Below are positions 35,301 to 45,948 of a stretch of 64,000 nucleotides of DNA, piece after piece; the first letter of the stretch is position 1, and each line of letters opens with the position of its first letter. The stretch is taken from the NCBI GenBank assembly GCA_963681505.1, contig OY811974.1:13247565-13311564 (forward strand), given 5' to 3'. Below the pieces are notes generated by a model, which was not told where the DNA came from, ran no database searches, and saw only the letters and a program-made list of their open reading frames with translations. Both the position numbers and the translations under genes were made by a program. The stretch comes from Eunapius fragilis. Lineage: Eukaryota > Porifera > Demospongiae > Spongillida > Spongillidae.

Positions 35301-38300
35301 TGATAAGGGTATTTTCACTGATGTGATTACAAAGTTAGGCAATCCAACAGGTTAGAATTACACATATCTCCAAGTACAAGAGTCATAAGCATATCATATT
35401 TGGCATGTGTATAGAGGAGTACTGTAGTTATCGTTCAGATGGTCGACTTGAATGTTATCCATTACAAGGATATTGTAAAATATAGTACACGCTTTCCCAT
35501 TCAACTGAAATTCGTTGTACCTTTTGTATAATGGGTTCGCAAGATAAATATTTGGCAAACTTAAGTTAATAGACGTAGGTGTAGTGAAAACGAGTTTTAG
35601 TAGAGCGTTAGTCCAACGTACAGGAGGATAATTGGAGCGAATCAAGCCTTCTGGGGTTATAATTTTATCACTATAAAAATTGCATGATACAACCTGTAAA
35701 TCACATGCACACAACACACAACACACACAACACACACACACAACACACACAACTCACACACCACACACACACACACAACTCACACACACCACACACAACT
35801 CACACACCACACACACACACAAACCTGCAGTGATAGGGATTAGTTCTACGTTAAGGAAGAACTCTAACAGCATCGCCAAACTTGGACCAGGTTCAGTGAC
35901 ATTTGCACACACACCAAAAGTTTCTCCTTCAATTACAACTTTCTCCCTACTAGTAAACCCAACAATAGCCACTGCATGTGGAGAGATGACTATTACAAAC
36001 AGATCATGTGATCCCTCATATGAACCCACCATGGTTATCCAAGATGAATATTGTGGTAGAGGGGTGGAGTGCTGGTGTGTCATATGAAATAGAACTTAGA
36101 GAACGAGCAGAAACAAGGTCGGCAGTTTGAGTTCCCGTAACTGAATAATCGTCATTAATGTTGATGGCAATTGGAAGGTATTGCTGATCTGGTCTTATGG
36201 TGAAAATCTGTTCTGAGTTGCCTCCTATATCATAGTCTTCTCTATACCCGGCCTGAGTACCCACTGCACTGCTCTTCCCTGCTGTCACCCGGACATCAAA
36301 GGTCTGTTCAGACACCATTCCACCATCCTTGACCAGTCTTATTGTGTCCATATGGAAGCCATCCCCTTTAGTAAAGGTGTACTGAGGATACTCAAAGCCT
36401 ATTTTGATGGCTGCAGAGAGGAAGGAAAAACAGTGATAAGTGTGCTGACACCATTAGCTCTGAGTAGTCATACAACTGTATGTTGATTACAGTTCTGAAT
36501 TTCCAATAATTCCTAATACACTGGTCTTAATAGTGAACCTGCCATGTGAAAATTGATCACTCATGCATAATACACAAATCAGCTGAATCATGACACAACA
36601 TGAATTAAGCCATATATAAATAATGATACTTAACACCAGGTCTGTGAAAAACCAAATCCTTTTTTTTTTTTGAAGCCAAGTTGGTGAAAATTAGTCAGAA
36701 AACACCAATTGCAGGTTAGAGAGTTCAATCCTAGCCAAGACATCTGGTGTTGTGGACCCTAAGCTGTATGCAGTCAAGCTGTGCCTTGCCACTGTACATA
36801 TGGCTGCATTTCATTCATTAACAGGATCCAGCTGTTTGTAATCACATGGGCATTATTTAAAAACAATGCAGTACTGTCAATTAAAGTGGTTCTAGGATCA
36901 CCCATACACTACATGATGATGCACAAGATCCATCCTACCATAACAAAGGTAGATCATCTCAATGATGCATCCAGCTGGTTACAACCACTCTAAGTACTGT
37001 TTAGGAAGCTAAACAGAGTTTATTGTGGCTCTGGTATTCCCCTAACAGCATTTTGGGGGGGGAGGGGGGGGGGGCAGGTGCTTGTGGCCAATCAGGGGGG
37101 GGGGGGGGGGGGGGGGGGGGGGTGGGCGCATGAGCCTCGTCCGCCCAATTGACCCTTTGTGCGCCATGGCTGGCTTGTGAGAATATATGCACACACAGGC
37201 AGCCCTCCCAGCACTCCCCAGTGCTTTTTAGGAGAGCTCGCCCATTTGCATCACCTACCCACCACCCTCTCTTCACCTTGTATCGCCCCATCCTTGTATT
37301 TTGTCCTCTCGTTTATTTGCCTTCATGCTCACAAATATAAAATGCAACCAGGGCGGGTCCCTTCCAGGCTAGACCTTCTAACTCGGGGACCCAAGCCCGG
37401 GCCAGTGTCCTGGCTTGGCTCGCAGGTCACCCAGTTGATGGCCAGCGCCACCATCTGGTGCCTGTCTCCCCGAGTCTCCCCCCACATGTCCTAACAAGCC
37501 GCGTATGGCTTGGCCCACATCGATTCCCAGCTGGTGACCTGCATCACTCATGGGACCTTCCCTCAGGCAACAGGGCACGATAATTAATAAGGTGTTAAGT
37601 GACAGGGACCAATAATTAACTGGTTAAAACTACACATGGCCAAATAAGGATATCTGCCATCTACCCATGTTTGGCATTACTTACCATCATTATCAACAAT
37701 CCTGATGATTGTTGCTTGATTGGTGATGTTGACACGCCCAGATGTAACCAGGGAGGTATCTAAGACCCTCACTATACAAACAAACTGCTGTTCTGCCTCA
37801 TTGATATCGTCATCCACAACCCAGACTAGTGGACTGAGCTCATTATTATTGGATGCAGTGGAGAAGGTGAGATTGAGAACTGTATTGTTGAAATCCTGAG
37901 GTCCATTGGAAATGTCTGAATGAACATAAACACATCCAGTATCCAGGAATATTCAATATGAAAACAATCACTTACATTGGGCAGGATTAGGCAGACTAGA
38001 GCCACCTGGTAGTGGAATGTTCAGCGAAAAAAACTGGCTAGCTGTCAGTGGTATCACCTGTACTTGAAGTGGCTGGACAATCTCTTTATCTTTGGCCAGC
38101 TTAATTATAGGGTATGGAGGTGGTACCCCTTCTATCACACTGTAGTCGGTTTCTCTGAACCCAATAGAAACCGCTGGAATGGTATGGGGGCAATTACATC
38201 TACCACGTGATAGCATCTCGTGACCACGCCCACTCACCGTCTCCATCCAATATTGTAACAGTAAAAGGCATAACAAGTTCATTAGAACCACCGACTGTGG

Positions 38301-38985
38301 CCCTGACTGGGACCAGTAATGAGGGCTGTAAGGCTTTGTTGTCCAAAAGAACATTCAGCGAAAACGGCACTCTGGTCGTTCTGCTTACAACATTAGAAGT
38401 AAAGGTTTTGATGTATCGAGTAGGATCTGCAGAGAAACGCAATCAAAAGAGCGGCGCGCGCACCAATGGGGGGCAAACTTACTATCCGCCACTGTGAAGG
38501 AGGCGAGCTGGTTAGCGCTAAACGTTCCGTTCACGTATCCAAAGAACAGGCTCAACTGAGACCCTTCTCTGTGAGATATGCTTGTGATAGGTAAGGAGGA
38601 GGTCTGGTTTGAAAAGAACCCGAATACTGTAGCGGGAGGGGGGACACTAGCTGAGGGCTGCGAACGTACACGAAGGAGACAACACTTACCTACACAGGCC
38701 GTGCATGGACCGGTGGTACTAAGTTTGTAGGACACCCCAACTCCATTGACGCAACACGCGGACGGTCCAGCCGGGCGAGTGCTCGGTATGTTGAAACTGG
38801 TAGAGGTGCACGTGGTGCTAGTAGTGTAGCACTGTTGTGCAGAGACCACTGCGAGGGGAAGGGAAGGAAAGCAAGTACACACGTCAACGTGCAAAACTTG
38901 AAAACGAACGAAACTTACGTCGGACGCCAACCGCAGCGATAAGTACAAAGCACACGACGCCCACTGCTCGTTGGAGTAGCATCAT
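27856..38985 (-). CDS. Gene A: secreted multi-Calx-beta protein with VWFD-like C-terminus (23 exons)
   Basis: Exons, 5' to 3' on the minus strand: 38919-38985, 38690-38848, 38483-38650, 38238-38426, 37976-38173, 37685-37915, 36030-36410, 35825-35971, 34338-34538, 32957-33100, 32692-32895, 32490-32636, 32227-32427, 31314-31460, 31040-31303, 30840-30977, 30577-30780, 30355-30501, 30083-30268, 29904-30026, 29626-29838, 28770-29261, 27856-28190. Together 4,686 nt, about 1,561 codons. I placed borders by GT/AG consensus and frame; every junction is phase 1. The order is a signal peptide, a Cys-rich segment, ten Calx-beta-like domains (typically N-half and C-half exons, the latter ending VxIxDND or similar), then a VWFD-like domain. 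There is no membrane segment or cytoplasmic tail, so it is probably an extracellular matrix or adhesion protein. One exon pair is joined by only 10 nt. The exon model is mine; orthology is not established. Confidence 0.82.
29626..30026 (-). CDS. Gene A exons 20-21: Calx-beta-like domain 10 (divergent)
   Basis: Exon 20 (29904-30026, 123 nt) encodes ITLETITPNDTYLAVPL. Exon 21 (29626-29838, 213 nt) encodes FYPNSTVACARFTDSTDITT and a Pro-rich end. The Calx-beta pattern is weak here. It may be a linker or spacer to the terminal VWFD-like domain. Confidence 0.65.
30083..31460 (-). CDS. Gene A exons 14-19: three-domain module (Calx-beta-like 7-9)
   Basis: 31314-31460 + 31040-31303, 30840-30977 + 30577-30780, 30355-30501 + 30083-30268; 1,086 nt or 362 codons. 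The same six exons recur in gene B as module copies at 59469-60847 and 61170-62547, with identical exon lengths except one insertion. Domain ends read VTIVDSS, VTIQDL and VLIVDDH. Exons 14 and 15 are separated by just 10 nt (31304-31313). One module occurs in gene A, with a decayed exon-14 copy upstream. Confidence 0.82.
31304..31313 (-). other. 10-nt GT...AG gap in place of an intron (gene A)
   Basis: Minus-strand GTGAGTACAG lies between exon 14 (ending ACA C) and exon 15 (starting AT GCC ACA). Reading through it gives a stop in exon 15. Removing the 10 nt keeps phase 1 and the frame. The same 10 nt occur at 60691-60700 and 62391-62400. Confidence 0.75.
31985..32076 (-). pseudogene. Decayed extra copy of exon 14 in intron 13
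   Basis: About 90 bp match the 5' part of exon 14 and its acceptor, including CAAAAGGACAGCCTGCTCAA. The match stops after the AAGGACTT region, with a deleted base that breaks the frame. The surrounding intron otherwise aligns with the intron upstream of module copy C in gene B. This marks a lost module in gene A. Confidence 0.75.
32227..35971 (-). CDS. Gene A exons 8-13: Calx-beta-like domains 4-6
   Basis: Three two-exon domains: 35825-35971 + 34338-34538, 32957-33100 + 32692-32895, 32490-32636 + 32227-32427. N-halves share an aromatic-hydrophobic strand pattern (VAIVGFTSREKVVIEG, VQLGFNPTVYYTTVDAG, VQFSSGSYSVLENAG). C-halves end VTIMDY, VNIINNN and ITIIENDG. Exon 13 (32227-32427) was recovered from splice sites and frame only; it contains CVNITIIDDFIALEPNREF. 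The 34.5-35.8 kb intron holds an unrelated open frame and the 33.1-34.3 kb intron a MITE. Confidence 0.78.
33432..33568. mobile_element. Palindromic MITE in intron 9
   Basis: TAGTCTCATACCTAGACC at the left and GGGTCTGGGTACCAGACTA at the right, with inner inverted copies of GGATGGATTACA. Same family as the 27235 and 53996 elements. Confidence 0.7.
33590..34230. repeat. GGTAGTAGGGGAGGG minisatellite, split by a MITE
   Basis: About 22-bp units of GGGCTGGTAGTAGGGGAGGG lie at 33590-33656 and resume at 34070-34220. The interruption is the element at 33657-34069. All lies in intron 9 of gene A. Confidence 0.85.
33657..34069. mobile_element. hAT-type MITE with CAGTGGCGGATCC terminus (413 bp)
   Basis: The left end CAGTGGCGGATCCAGGATTT is followed by a poly-G run. 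The right end is the inverse (CTGGATCCGCTACTG) preceded by poly-C runs. CAGTGGCGGATCCAG is a familiar hAT-superfamily terminus. The target duplication is obscured by the surrounding minisatellite. Confidence 0.8.
36030..36410 (-). CDS. Gene A exon 7: Calx-beta-like domain 3 in one exon
   Basis: 381 nt, phase 1-1. A complete domain from IGFEYPQYTFTKGDG through GYREDYDIGG and ININDDYSVTGTQTADL to TIFILDNH. Unlike the other domains it is not divided by an intron, so the internal intron was lost here or gained in the others. It is followed by a 58-nt intron and preceded by one of 1.27 kb. Confidence 0.8.
37073..37123. repeat. Poly-G tracts in intron 6
   Basis: G-rich run of about 26 G at 37097-37122 and an earlier G-rich tract at 37056-37073. 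Intron 6 (36411-37684) also holds GC-rich unrecognised DNA at 37330-37580. Confidence 0.85.
37685..38650 (-). CDS. Gene A exons 3-6: Calx-beta-like domains 1-2
   Basis: Exons 3+4 (38483-38650, 38238-38426) end in VTILDGDG. Exons 5+6 (37976-38173, 37685-37915) run from VSIGFRETDYSVIEG to DDDINEAEQQFVC and ATIIRIVDND. The latter is a textbook Calx-beta signature: an aromatic strand, the acidic DDD-x-x-E segment, then the DND end. Introns are 39-64 nt. The acidic residues are those that bind Ca2+ in Na/Ca exchanger domains; Ca2+ binding here is inference. Confidence 0.8.
38690..38985 (-). CDS. Gene A exons 1-2: signal peptide and Cys-rich segment
   Basis: Exon 1 (38919-38985) begins with two ATGs. 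It encodes a short hydrophobic leader, LLQRAVGVVCFVLIAAVGV, typical of a signal peptide, and ends at a GTAAGT donor. Exon 2 (38690-38848) follows a 70-nt intron. It carries six Cys, including CCVNGVG and PCTACV, and ends at GTAAGT. The first ATG (38985) was chosen because it opens the leader directly. A minus-strand TATATATA lies about 120 bp upstream, but no promoter can be assigned with confidence. Confidence 0.8.
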
Positions 38986-40209
38986 CGTGCAGCAGCAACT
39001 TCACCTTGAGCTCTATCAGATGAGTGGCAACCGCTCGATAAGACTCGGTAAAACGAATTATATAATATGCAGGCACCAATAAACGCATGTATAAGTTTTA
39101 GATATATATAGAGCAATTTTTTTACCATGCACGTGCGTTATCGTAGTAGTTGCCGCCCGCAAGTTTATTTTTATTTTTTGGTTGTAATAACGTTACGATC
39201 ACAAAGATTAATTTTCTGCTGGTACGTTAGCTGAGAGCCTCACATAGCTGAGACGTTGGATTTTTATCACAGGTTGGGGGTGTTCAAAACTACGGTGCGA
39301 CGCGCCAGCTGGGCAATGGTTATTCGAAGCCGCGCAAGTGCACCGTGTACCCTTATGTGTGCATGTGCGCCTATGCAACCGCAGAATTAAAGATTTCAAT
39401 GCGTCGGGACGAAGAAGCCTGCACAAAGGTATGACCCTCGAAGGCGCATTATAGCACATCGGTGATGATCGTGATATTAAAGACTGAGACAGAAGCAACT
39501 GCTCAAGACCTAGCCTCCTGATTAGTTAGTTAACTTTATGCCACAATGTTAGTTCATAGGAACGTTTTTTTTTTTTTTTTTTGCTCGTTAAAGTTGATGC
39601 CTTACCCTTATGTTCGCATCCTAAGATTGCGCAAAAGGGTTGAAAACTACAAAAACTCACTCCTTTAACATTTTAATGCGCGCAGGTTCATAACACTGAT
39701 TTCATATGTCGTATATAGGGGGATGAATCCACGTCAGATTGGGTACATGTATATCTGAAAACAACCCCGTGCATGGATGGCTTGATATATTAGTTCAACG
39801 TATGTAGGAAAATATGTCTCAGGGTAAGAGACAACGAGATGTTTACCTAGTCCCGCGTGTTTGTTAACAAGCAAACACAATGACAATGTCACTTTATTCC
39901 AGCTGGCTCTATTTGACTGGGGTTAGCATGCCTGTGGTTTGGACAGATCAAAACGGATACCTCCTAACGTGAGCATAGGTTTGAAATCATAGAAATATCC
40001 TTTCTTGTGGAAGTGTGGTGTCATAGATATGCATGAGTATGTATACTTAAACAAACTTGGTGTTACAATAATTGAGGTTGATTGGAGTGTTGACCTAGGG
40101 GATAGGGCAAGTTGTAAGACACCTCCAGGGATATTATGGTGTGATTGGTTGATAAAGAGAAGTGACCAGTTGATCAGTAGGACCCGTTGATCTGAAGCAC
40201 TAACAAACA
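38986..40209. other. Gene A upstream region; no further gene seen
   Basis: Presumed promoter and 5' flank of gene A. There is a TATATATA at about 39105 and a poly-T run at 39567-39582. No exon recognised. Confidence 0.4.
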
Positions 40210-40512
40210 GGCTGCATTGGAGGTGACTCATGATCACCTGATGTGAGGTATGTAAGGTGACATGCCCATGATCACCTGTTCTGAGAGTGTGTAAGGTGAC
40301 ATATGATCACCTATTGTGAAGGTGTGTGAGGTTGACCAAATGCTTATGAGATCAAGATGACCAACACGCCCATGGTCACCTGATGTGAGGGTGTGTAAGG
40401 TGACCAACACCCATGATCACCTGATGTGAGGGTGTGTACGGTGACCAACACACCATGATCACCTGATGTTAGGGTGTGTAAAGTCACCAACACCCCATGA
40501 TCACCTGATGTG
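40210..40512. repeat. About 40-bp minisatellite (GATCACCTG...GTGTGTAAGGTGACC)
   Basis: Seven or so diverged units built from CATGATCACCTGATGTGAGG and GTGTGTAAGGTGACCAACAC. Unit length varies from 36 to 50 bp. TGATCACC is itself palindromic in part. Confidence 0.85.
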
Positions 40513-40755
40513 CTGGTCTAATACATATGCCCAGTCTTGCAATCCTTTAAAGCAACAAAATGACCATCCAACCATTTGTCAGAGGTAATTTGAGAGCCTA
40601 TTGAACTGTGGTATCTCTCATAACAGCAGGGGGAGGGGGTATAAGTAAATGGGGAGGGGGAAGGAACAGGTACTTCCCACACCCACCCCTTACCCATCCC
40701 TCACCCCCCTCCCCAAAAAAAGGAGAACCCCAAACAGGACCGCATCGCATTACAG

Positions 40756-41051
40756 TGGTAACAAGGCTAGCTGTGGTTATATCTCGGGAGTATTTAACCT
40801 CCTCAGCCTACATACTTCATCAGCTACATACTTCCACACTGTGCTCTCATTGGAAGCAATCAGTATTCAATTTAAGCTCCTGTCAAAAGAATGTTGATGT
40901 GCCATTTGACCCATTATTTGATCCATCAAAGGCTGACCCAGCAGAGGGACATCAGAAGGCTTCTCTGCCACCATTCAGAGCAAGTTCTCACCATCCACCC
41001 TCTTCACCCCAACTTTTCAGTACATCTCCACTTGGCTCAATGTTGGTGTGA
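40756..41051 (+). CDS. Possible terminal exon of an unknown gene
   Basis: An open frame from an ATTACAG acceptor-like site to a TGA. The last 60 codons have natural-looking composition (DVPFDPLFDPSKADPAEG, then a Ser/Pro-rich tail ending SPLGSMLV). No upstream exon, domain or polyadenylation signal could be tied to it, so it may be chance. Confidence 0.22.
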
Positions 41052-42055
41052 GCAGTATGTGGTATGTTCGTATGTATTCATGCTTTCTGTGGAATCAACG
41101 GATAATTTTAACTTTGGGTTATGATAATTAATGAAACGATAGCTTGTATTAGTACACACTACTGTGGAAATGTTATGACCTCACAGATGCGGAATATAAT
41201 TGTTCTAAGCCATAATCGACCCCTCATGACAAAATGACAGTCCTTAATTGTCAGAGTATAAAGTACATTTCTATTCTTTTTAACGCATTTCTCCCCCGAT
41301 TTGTTCTATTTAGGTTGACTCGTGGTAAGGCCGTTCGATCATGTACTAACTAAACAATGAACCACATCTGTTGTACATTAGAACTTAAAAGACTTGCACA
41401 TTACATGGACTACAGCATACGTTATGTATTTCATTTCATATGTGTGCGCATATGGGAACATGTTGTGGTACTCTGATGTGCATTTTGTTATGTTATGTTG
41501 TGGACTTGTTATGTTTGTTATGTTGTGGATCTGCATGCATATCCATCTGCTCTAAAGGGATTAACATAGGTAACTAACCATGTGCATGTAACTAACCATG
41601 TGCATGTGCTAGCTCAATTGTTTGGTGCATCACTGCACTGTGGGCACACCAACCTTGCATTATGGCATTAAATGATAAAACAATGGCTTCTCTCTCTCTC
41701 TCTCCATACAATAGCATTGCAACCTTTTGGTAAAGCCATCCATTTCGGCACTGTGTTGATCATGACAACTTCGTTGGCATTGTGCCATTAACCACACCCC
41801 CTAACTTCGAGTGCCATTAACCACACCCCCTAACTATAGAGTGCCATCATCCACACCCCTAACTATCGAGTACTTTCATTACTATGCACGATAACTATGG
41901 TTGAAAATTATTAATAGTTAATTGTAGCTAGTCATCTTGTAATCGTGGGACCTCAGGAAGGGGTTAATTATTATAAACTAACAAGAATTGGACTGAGGAC
42001 CGGAAAGTACTGAATAATAGAGGGTACCGGACAGACCATACCTCCCATCCATATT
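41052..42055. other. No gene seen; short tandem repeat
   Basis: Contains three 34-36-bp units of GTGCCATTAACCACACCCCC between 41779 and 41875, and a short (CT)n run at 41690-41703. Confidence 0.5.
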
Positions 42056-42139
42056 ATGGGAGGGGTCATAAAAGGGAGACCTGTGATATTGTGGGTGTGG
42101 TCTTTGATGAGCTATAGGTGGAATCAAAAAGGTTTGTCC

Positions 42140-42398
42140 CAATGTCTCTCCCACCTGGTCACCCTAAGGTTATCCCTATGTCTCTCCCACCTGGTCATCC
42201 TAAGGTTGTCCCTATGTCTCTCCCACCTGGTCATCCTAAGGTTGTCCCTATGTCTCTCCCACCTGGTCATCCTAAGGTTGTCCCTATGTCTCTCCCACCT
42301 GGTCACCCTATTTATAAGGTTGTCCCAATGTTTCTCCCACCTGGTCACCCTAAGTATAAGGTTGTCCCAATGTCTCTCCCACCTGGTCACCTTAGTAA
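42140..42398. repeat. 36-bp minisatellite, locus 1
   Basis: Seven units of TCTCCCACCTGGTCAYCCTA plus AGGTTGTCCCTATG. Two late units carry an extra TTTAT/AGTAT insert. Because 36 is divisible by three, several frames on both strands are open, for example a repeated SLPPGHPKVVPM; no start or splice context supports coding. Confidence 0.92.
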
Positions 42399-42411
42399 TT
42401 ATATCACTTAA

Positions 42412-44713
42412 TCCTCCAATTCTTGAAATCACACTGCACAGGGCAGTTTAAAACTTCAAGAATACTTGCTCCCTAAACCAATTTCCATTAGTCATTGGTA
42501 GGTAACCAAAGCATTGGTTCTTGCCATGGTGACCGAAATGTTTAGTGGATAGCTTATATAATGACTGCATATGTCACTGTGTATTATAAGTGTACTACAT
42601 TTATATGTATGTATGCAGCCTCTTCAAGACTGTTTTGTCTGCAATGACCTGAAATCTGATACCTGCAGCTTTGATCATCATGGTCATGTAATATTTCAAA
42701 ACAAGACACTCTGCCCCCTAACCCTCTGGGATTCTTAGGAAGGCAACTATATTTCCATAGAAAGCTGTCACCTACACAACAATGTTATGTGCTACACAAT
42801 GAATTCAATTATACTTAAGTACATTAGTTTTCCTGGAAGTATAGTGTTGCACACAACACGTTGCATGCATCATAGATGTTGGGGCTTTAAAATTTAATAA
42901 TAAACGGGTTCCAAACAACACCCCACTGGCATTTGGTGAGAGCCTGCTTCCAAGAACATTGCAACTATAAAAATATGATCAACAGTTTTATTCCTGCTGC
43001 TCAAAGCGAACGTGCATTAGCCTTTGTAGGTATGCCCCCGATACTGTGCCGCTATATGGGTTGTAGTTATAATTGTACTAGCAGTTTGGTATTCTATTTA
43101 AAGCGCATGCATGCTTGTTCTTGTTCCGTTCGAATGTACGGCAGAGGCTAGGTATGATGTTGCATACCTACCGTGAACCCGAAGTGTGTGTTCTACCCAG
43201 GTCGTCACAAGTTTTGAGCTGCAAAACACGCTGATAGGGCACAGTGGTTTACGATGTGGACATGGGGTTAGGATATGACCTTAATGTTTTTTTTACATAA
43301 AGTTGCTCAAAATAGCCCAAAGTATCACATTTCACTAAAAACAATGTCGAATTGTTTGGATTTGGTTAGATTGTTAATGTTGAAGCTAAAAAAAGATGAA
43401 TATTTTGAGCTGTTCCATTTCCGTCATTATATGCAACTGCACATTTAATGGGAAACAAAAATGAATACGTATTTAGATAGCGGTTTCTCTTACGTATAGA
43501 AAGATACCAACTTTAAGCCTTTAGAATATACCTTTTTTTGCAACAAAAGGCTTGCGTAATCAATGGCAAAATATTGGATTGTAGTGTCTAACATTCATCC
43601 GGTAGGACAAACTAGAGCCCATTAAAAAAAAAAATGATCATAAGAATTGCTGCTGATATCAGCTTGCATCCCGAAAATACGCACCGCCAACGTCCCGCTT
43701 TCTGTTTAATGTCACTAATAAGGCCAGAACTAAACGTTACCCACTTACGCGAGCGTATGAAAAACATTAATAACCCACAATAATTCATGCACGCGCACGC
43801 ACGACAAAACGATCGTGGAAGCTTACAACAAGTATGTCTAGAAGCACATAATATAGGTTCTGCAAGACAATTTCAGGCTGACGAAGGTGTTCAATCTATC
43901 GAAGGTATGGAAGCCGTACAAAAGCAGCTAGTGTGCGTTTCGCTTCCTTTCGTTACGAACATACTACATGGCGCCATCAAGATGAAGATCCAAAGAAGTG
44001 CAGCTTGTATAGTTGCTTTCGAGGCTTTCCAACATATCTATAGAAGCAGTGTTTAAGCTGCAAAGTTTGTGAACCTGCAACCACAACTGCTGATCTTACC
44101 AGTGCAGAGAATGTAGGCTTACCATCAGCAGGTACATCTGTATAAGGATCCAGTGATTGTGGTACAGACTGCTCGTGTGCTGGAAGGTCGGAGTGAAGGA
44201 GTAGAAACACTGCATTACATTAGCTCAGCCCATGTGAAAGAAGCAGGAAAAAACAGGCACTACTTCAAGAGGAAGCAGAAGAAAATAGTGCCAATGGTTG
44301 CAGAATGACAGTAGAATGAAATAAAATAACTAATATTCTTATGACTCAATATTGTGAGATCTCAAATTTCTAAATATCTTGATTAGTATGGCTTGATTAT
44401 ATCTATTAAATTTAATTAATAACTCATAAATGGTTTGGAAATGATATTGGCGTATATAATGACAGTAGAATTAAATAAAATAACTAATATTATTATGATT
44501 AAATATTGTGAGATCTCAAATTTTTGATATCTTGAGTACTATGGCTTGATTACATGTATTAGAATTAATTCATAAATGGTTATGGAAATGATATTGGCTT
44601 ATATAATGGAAATTGTAATATGTATATAACATGTATGAAATAAAAAATGTCTACATCACTCCTATATCTAAACCACTGTGTAGGGGGAGGTCACAAGAAC
44701 ATGCCACAATGTC
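42412..44713. other. 2.3 kb without a supportable gene
   Basis: Includes two tandem, diverged copies of about 120 bp near 44300-44600 (ACTAATATT, AATATTGTGAGATCTCAAAT). The frame at 43787-44056 shows no domain. Confidence 0.4.
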
Positions 44714-44714
44714 A

Positions 44715-44959
44715 TGCTAAGGTTGTCCCTATGTCTCTCACACCTGGTCATCCTAAGGTTCCCACCTGGTCATCCTAAGGTTGTCCCTATATCTCTCCCA
44801 CCTGGTCACCCTAAGGTTGTCCCTATGTCTCTCCCACCTGGTCACCATAAGGTTGTCCCTATGTCTCTCCCACCTGGTCATCCTAAGGTTGTCCCTATGT
44901 CTCTCCCACCTGGTCATCCTAAGGTTCTCCCTATGTCTCTCCCACCTGGTCACCCTAAG
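44715..44959. repeat. 36-bp minisatellite, locus 2
   Basis: Seven units of the same repeat as at 42140-42398, including one truncated unit (44750-44765). It continues as a single unit at 45913-45948, after the inserted element. Confidence 0.92.
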
Positions 44960-45912
44960 CAGGGGTGGATACAGGATTTTGTGGGTAGGCTAGGGGGGGG
45001 GCCATATAGGGATGGGAATGGGGGCGTGCCCCTCCAAACTTGCCAGAGTGTCTGGGAAAGCGCAGTAAGGACCATCATCCCTGCCCCAAAACCCTAGCCA
45101 CTTGGGGTTTTGTTTTTGCACTTGGAAATTATAAAACAAGTATTCACGGATACAAAATGACTATAACAGTCACACTTCACAAATAGGGTCAATTAGAAGC
45201 ATCCTCCGAGGGTATTTTCGGCTATAGCTGTCAATGATAGCATCAATATTAAGTTCAATATCTTTGTGCACATACAATAACATTAACGCATTAAATCTGT
45301 CTTCTCCCATAGTGCTGCGATAGACATTTTAAATAAATTTCAAAGAGGAATTAGCTCACATTGACTTTGTACTAGTACTGGTTCCTGACTGGTAGCTACT
45401 GCACATATATATGATTGGTAAAATGCACCGAACTTTGGGGAGGGCACTAACGTGGTTCGCTCTCAAAACTTTCTGGCAATGTTGCCAAATCAGGGTCTTG
45501 AAGGCACTGAAGAGTGGAATCTGCTTTCTTCGCTACAAAATGAATTTTGTAAGTCTCGCTCGTATAATTAATGATTCATTGGCACATACCCTTTTTGCTC
45601 GCCGCAAACACTTCAGCTATAGTCAGCTGACGCTTAGCCATGGGATCCGGATGACGGAGGACGCCGCAGATCTACTACTTTCCTTAAGGCAATTGAAATT
45701 CGCAGTGTACGATCTGAACGCTCAATAGCACAATTGAAAAAGGGCCACGTGTCAGGGGTGATAATTAACACGTACAACAGGTCTAAGCTAAGACAGTGCG
45801 GCGCTGATGACATGTAATTAAATTCATTACAATGGACAGGAGGCGTATCCTTATTAGTTAGGGGGGGCATAGGCCGGGTTTGCCCCCCCCCCCCCCCCTG
45901 TATCCGCCACTG
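44960..45912. mobile_element. hAT-type element inside the 36-bp minisatellite (953 bp)
   Basis: The left end CAGGGGTGGATACAGGATTT precedes a poly-G tract. The right end is a poly-C tract followed by TGTATCCGCCACTG. CTAAG borders it on both sides (44955-44959 and 45913-45917), but in repeat DNA this duplication is not conclusive. The interior has a 105-codon plus-strand frame (45411-45728) with no recognised domain. Confidence 0.8.
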
Positions 45913-45948
45913 CTAAGGTTGTCCCTATGTCTCTCCCACCTGGTCTGT

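Noticed and set aside
35394-35750. Treating the intron-8 frame as a regular exon of gene A
   Set aside because: Exon 8 joins exon 9 directly to give a complete Calx-beta-like domain; the frame lacks that fold's features, so it is listed only as a possible alternative end.
42056-42451. Repeated SLPPGHPKVVPM open frame (also 44714-45097)
   Set aside because: 36-bp minisatellite open in several frames on both strands, with no start or splice context; treated as repeat.
43787-44056. 90-codon plus-strand frame
   Set aside because: No motif, and nothing around it supports a gene.
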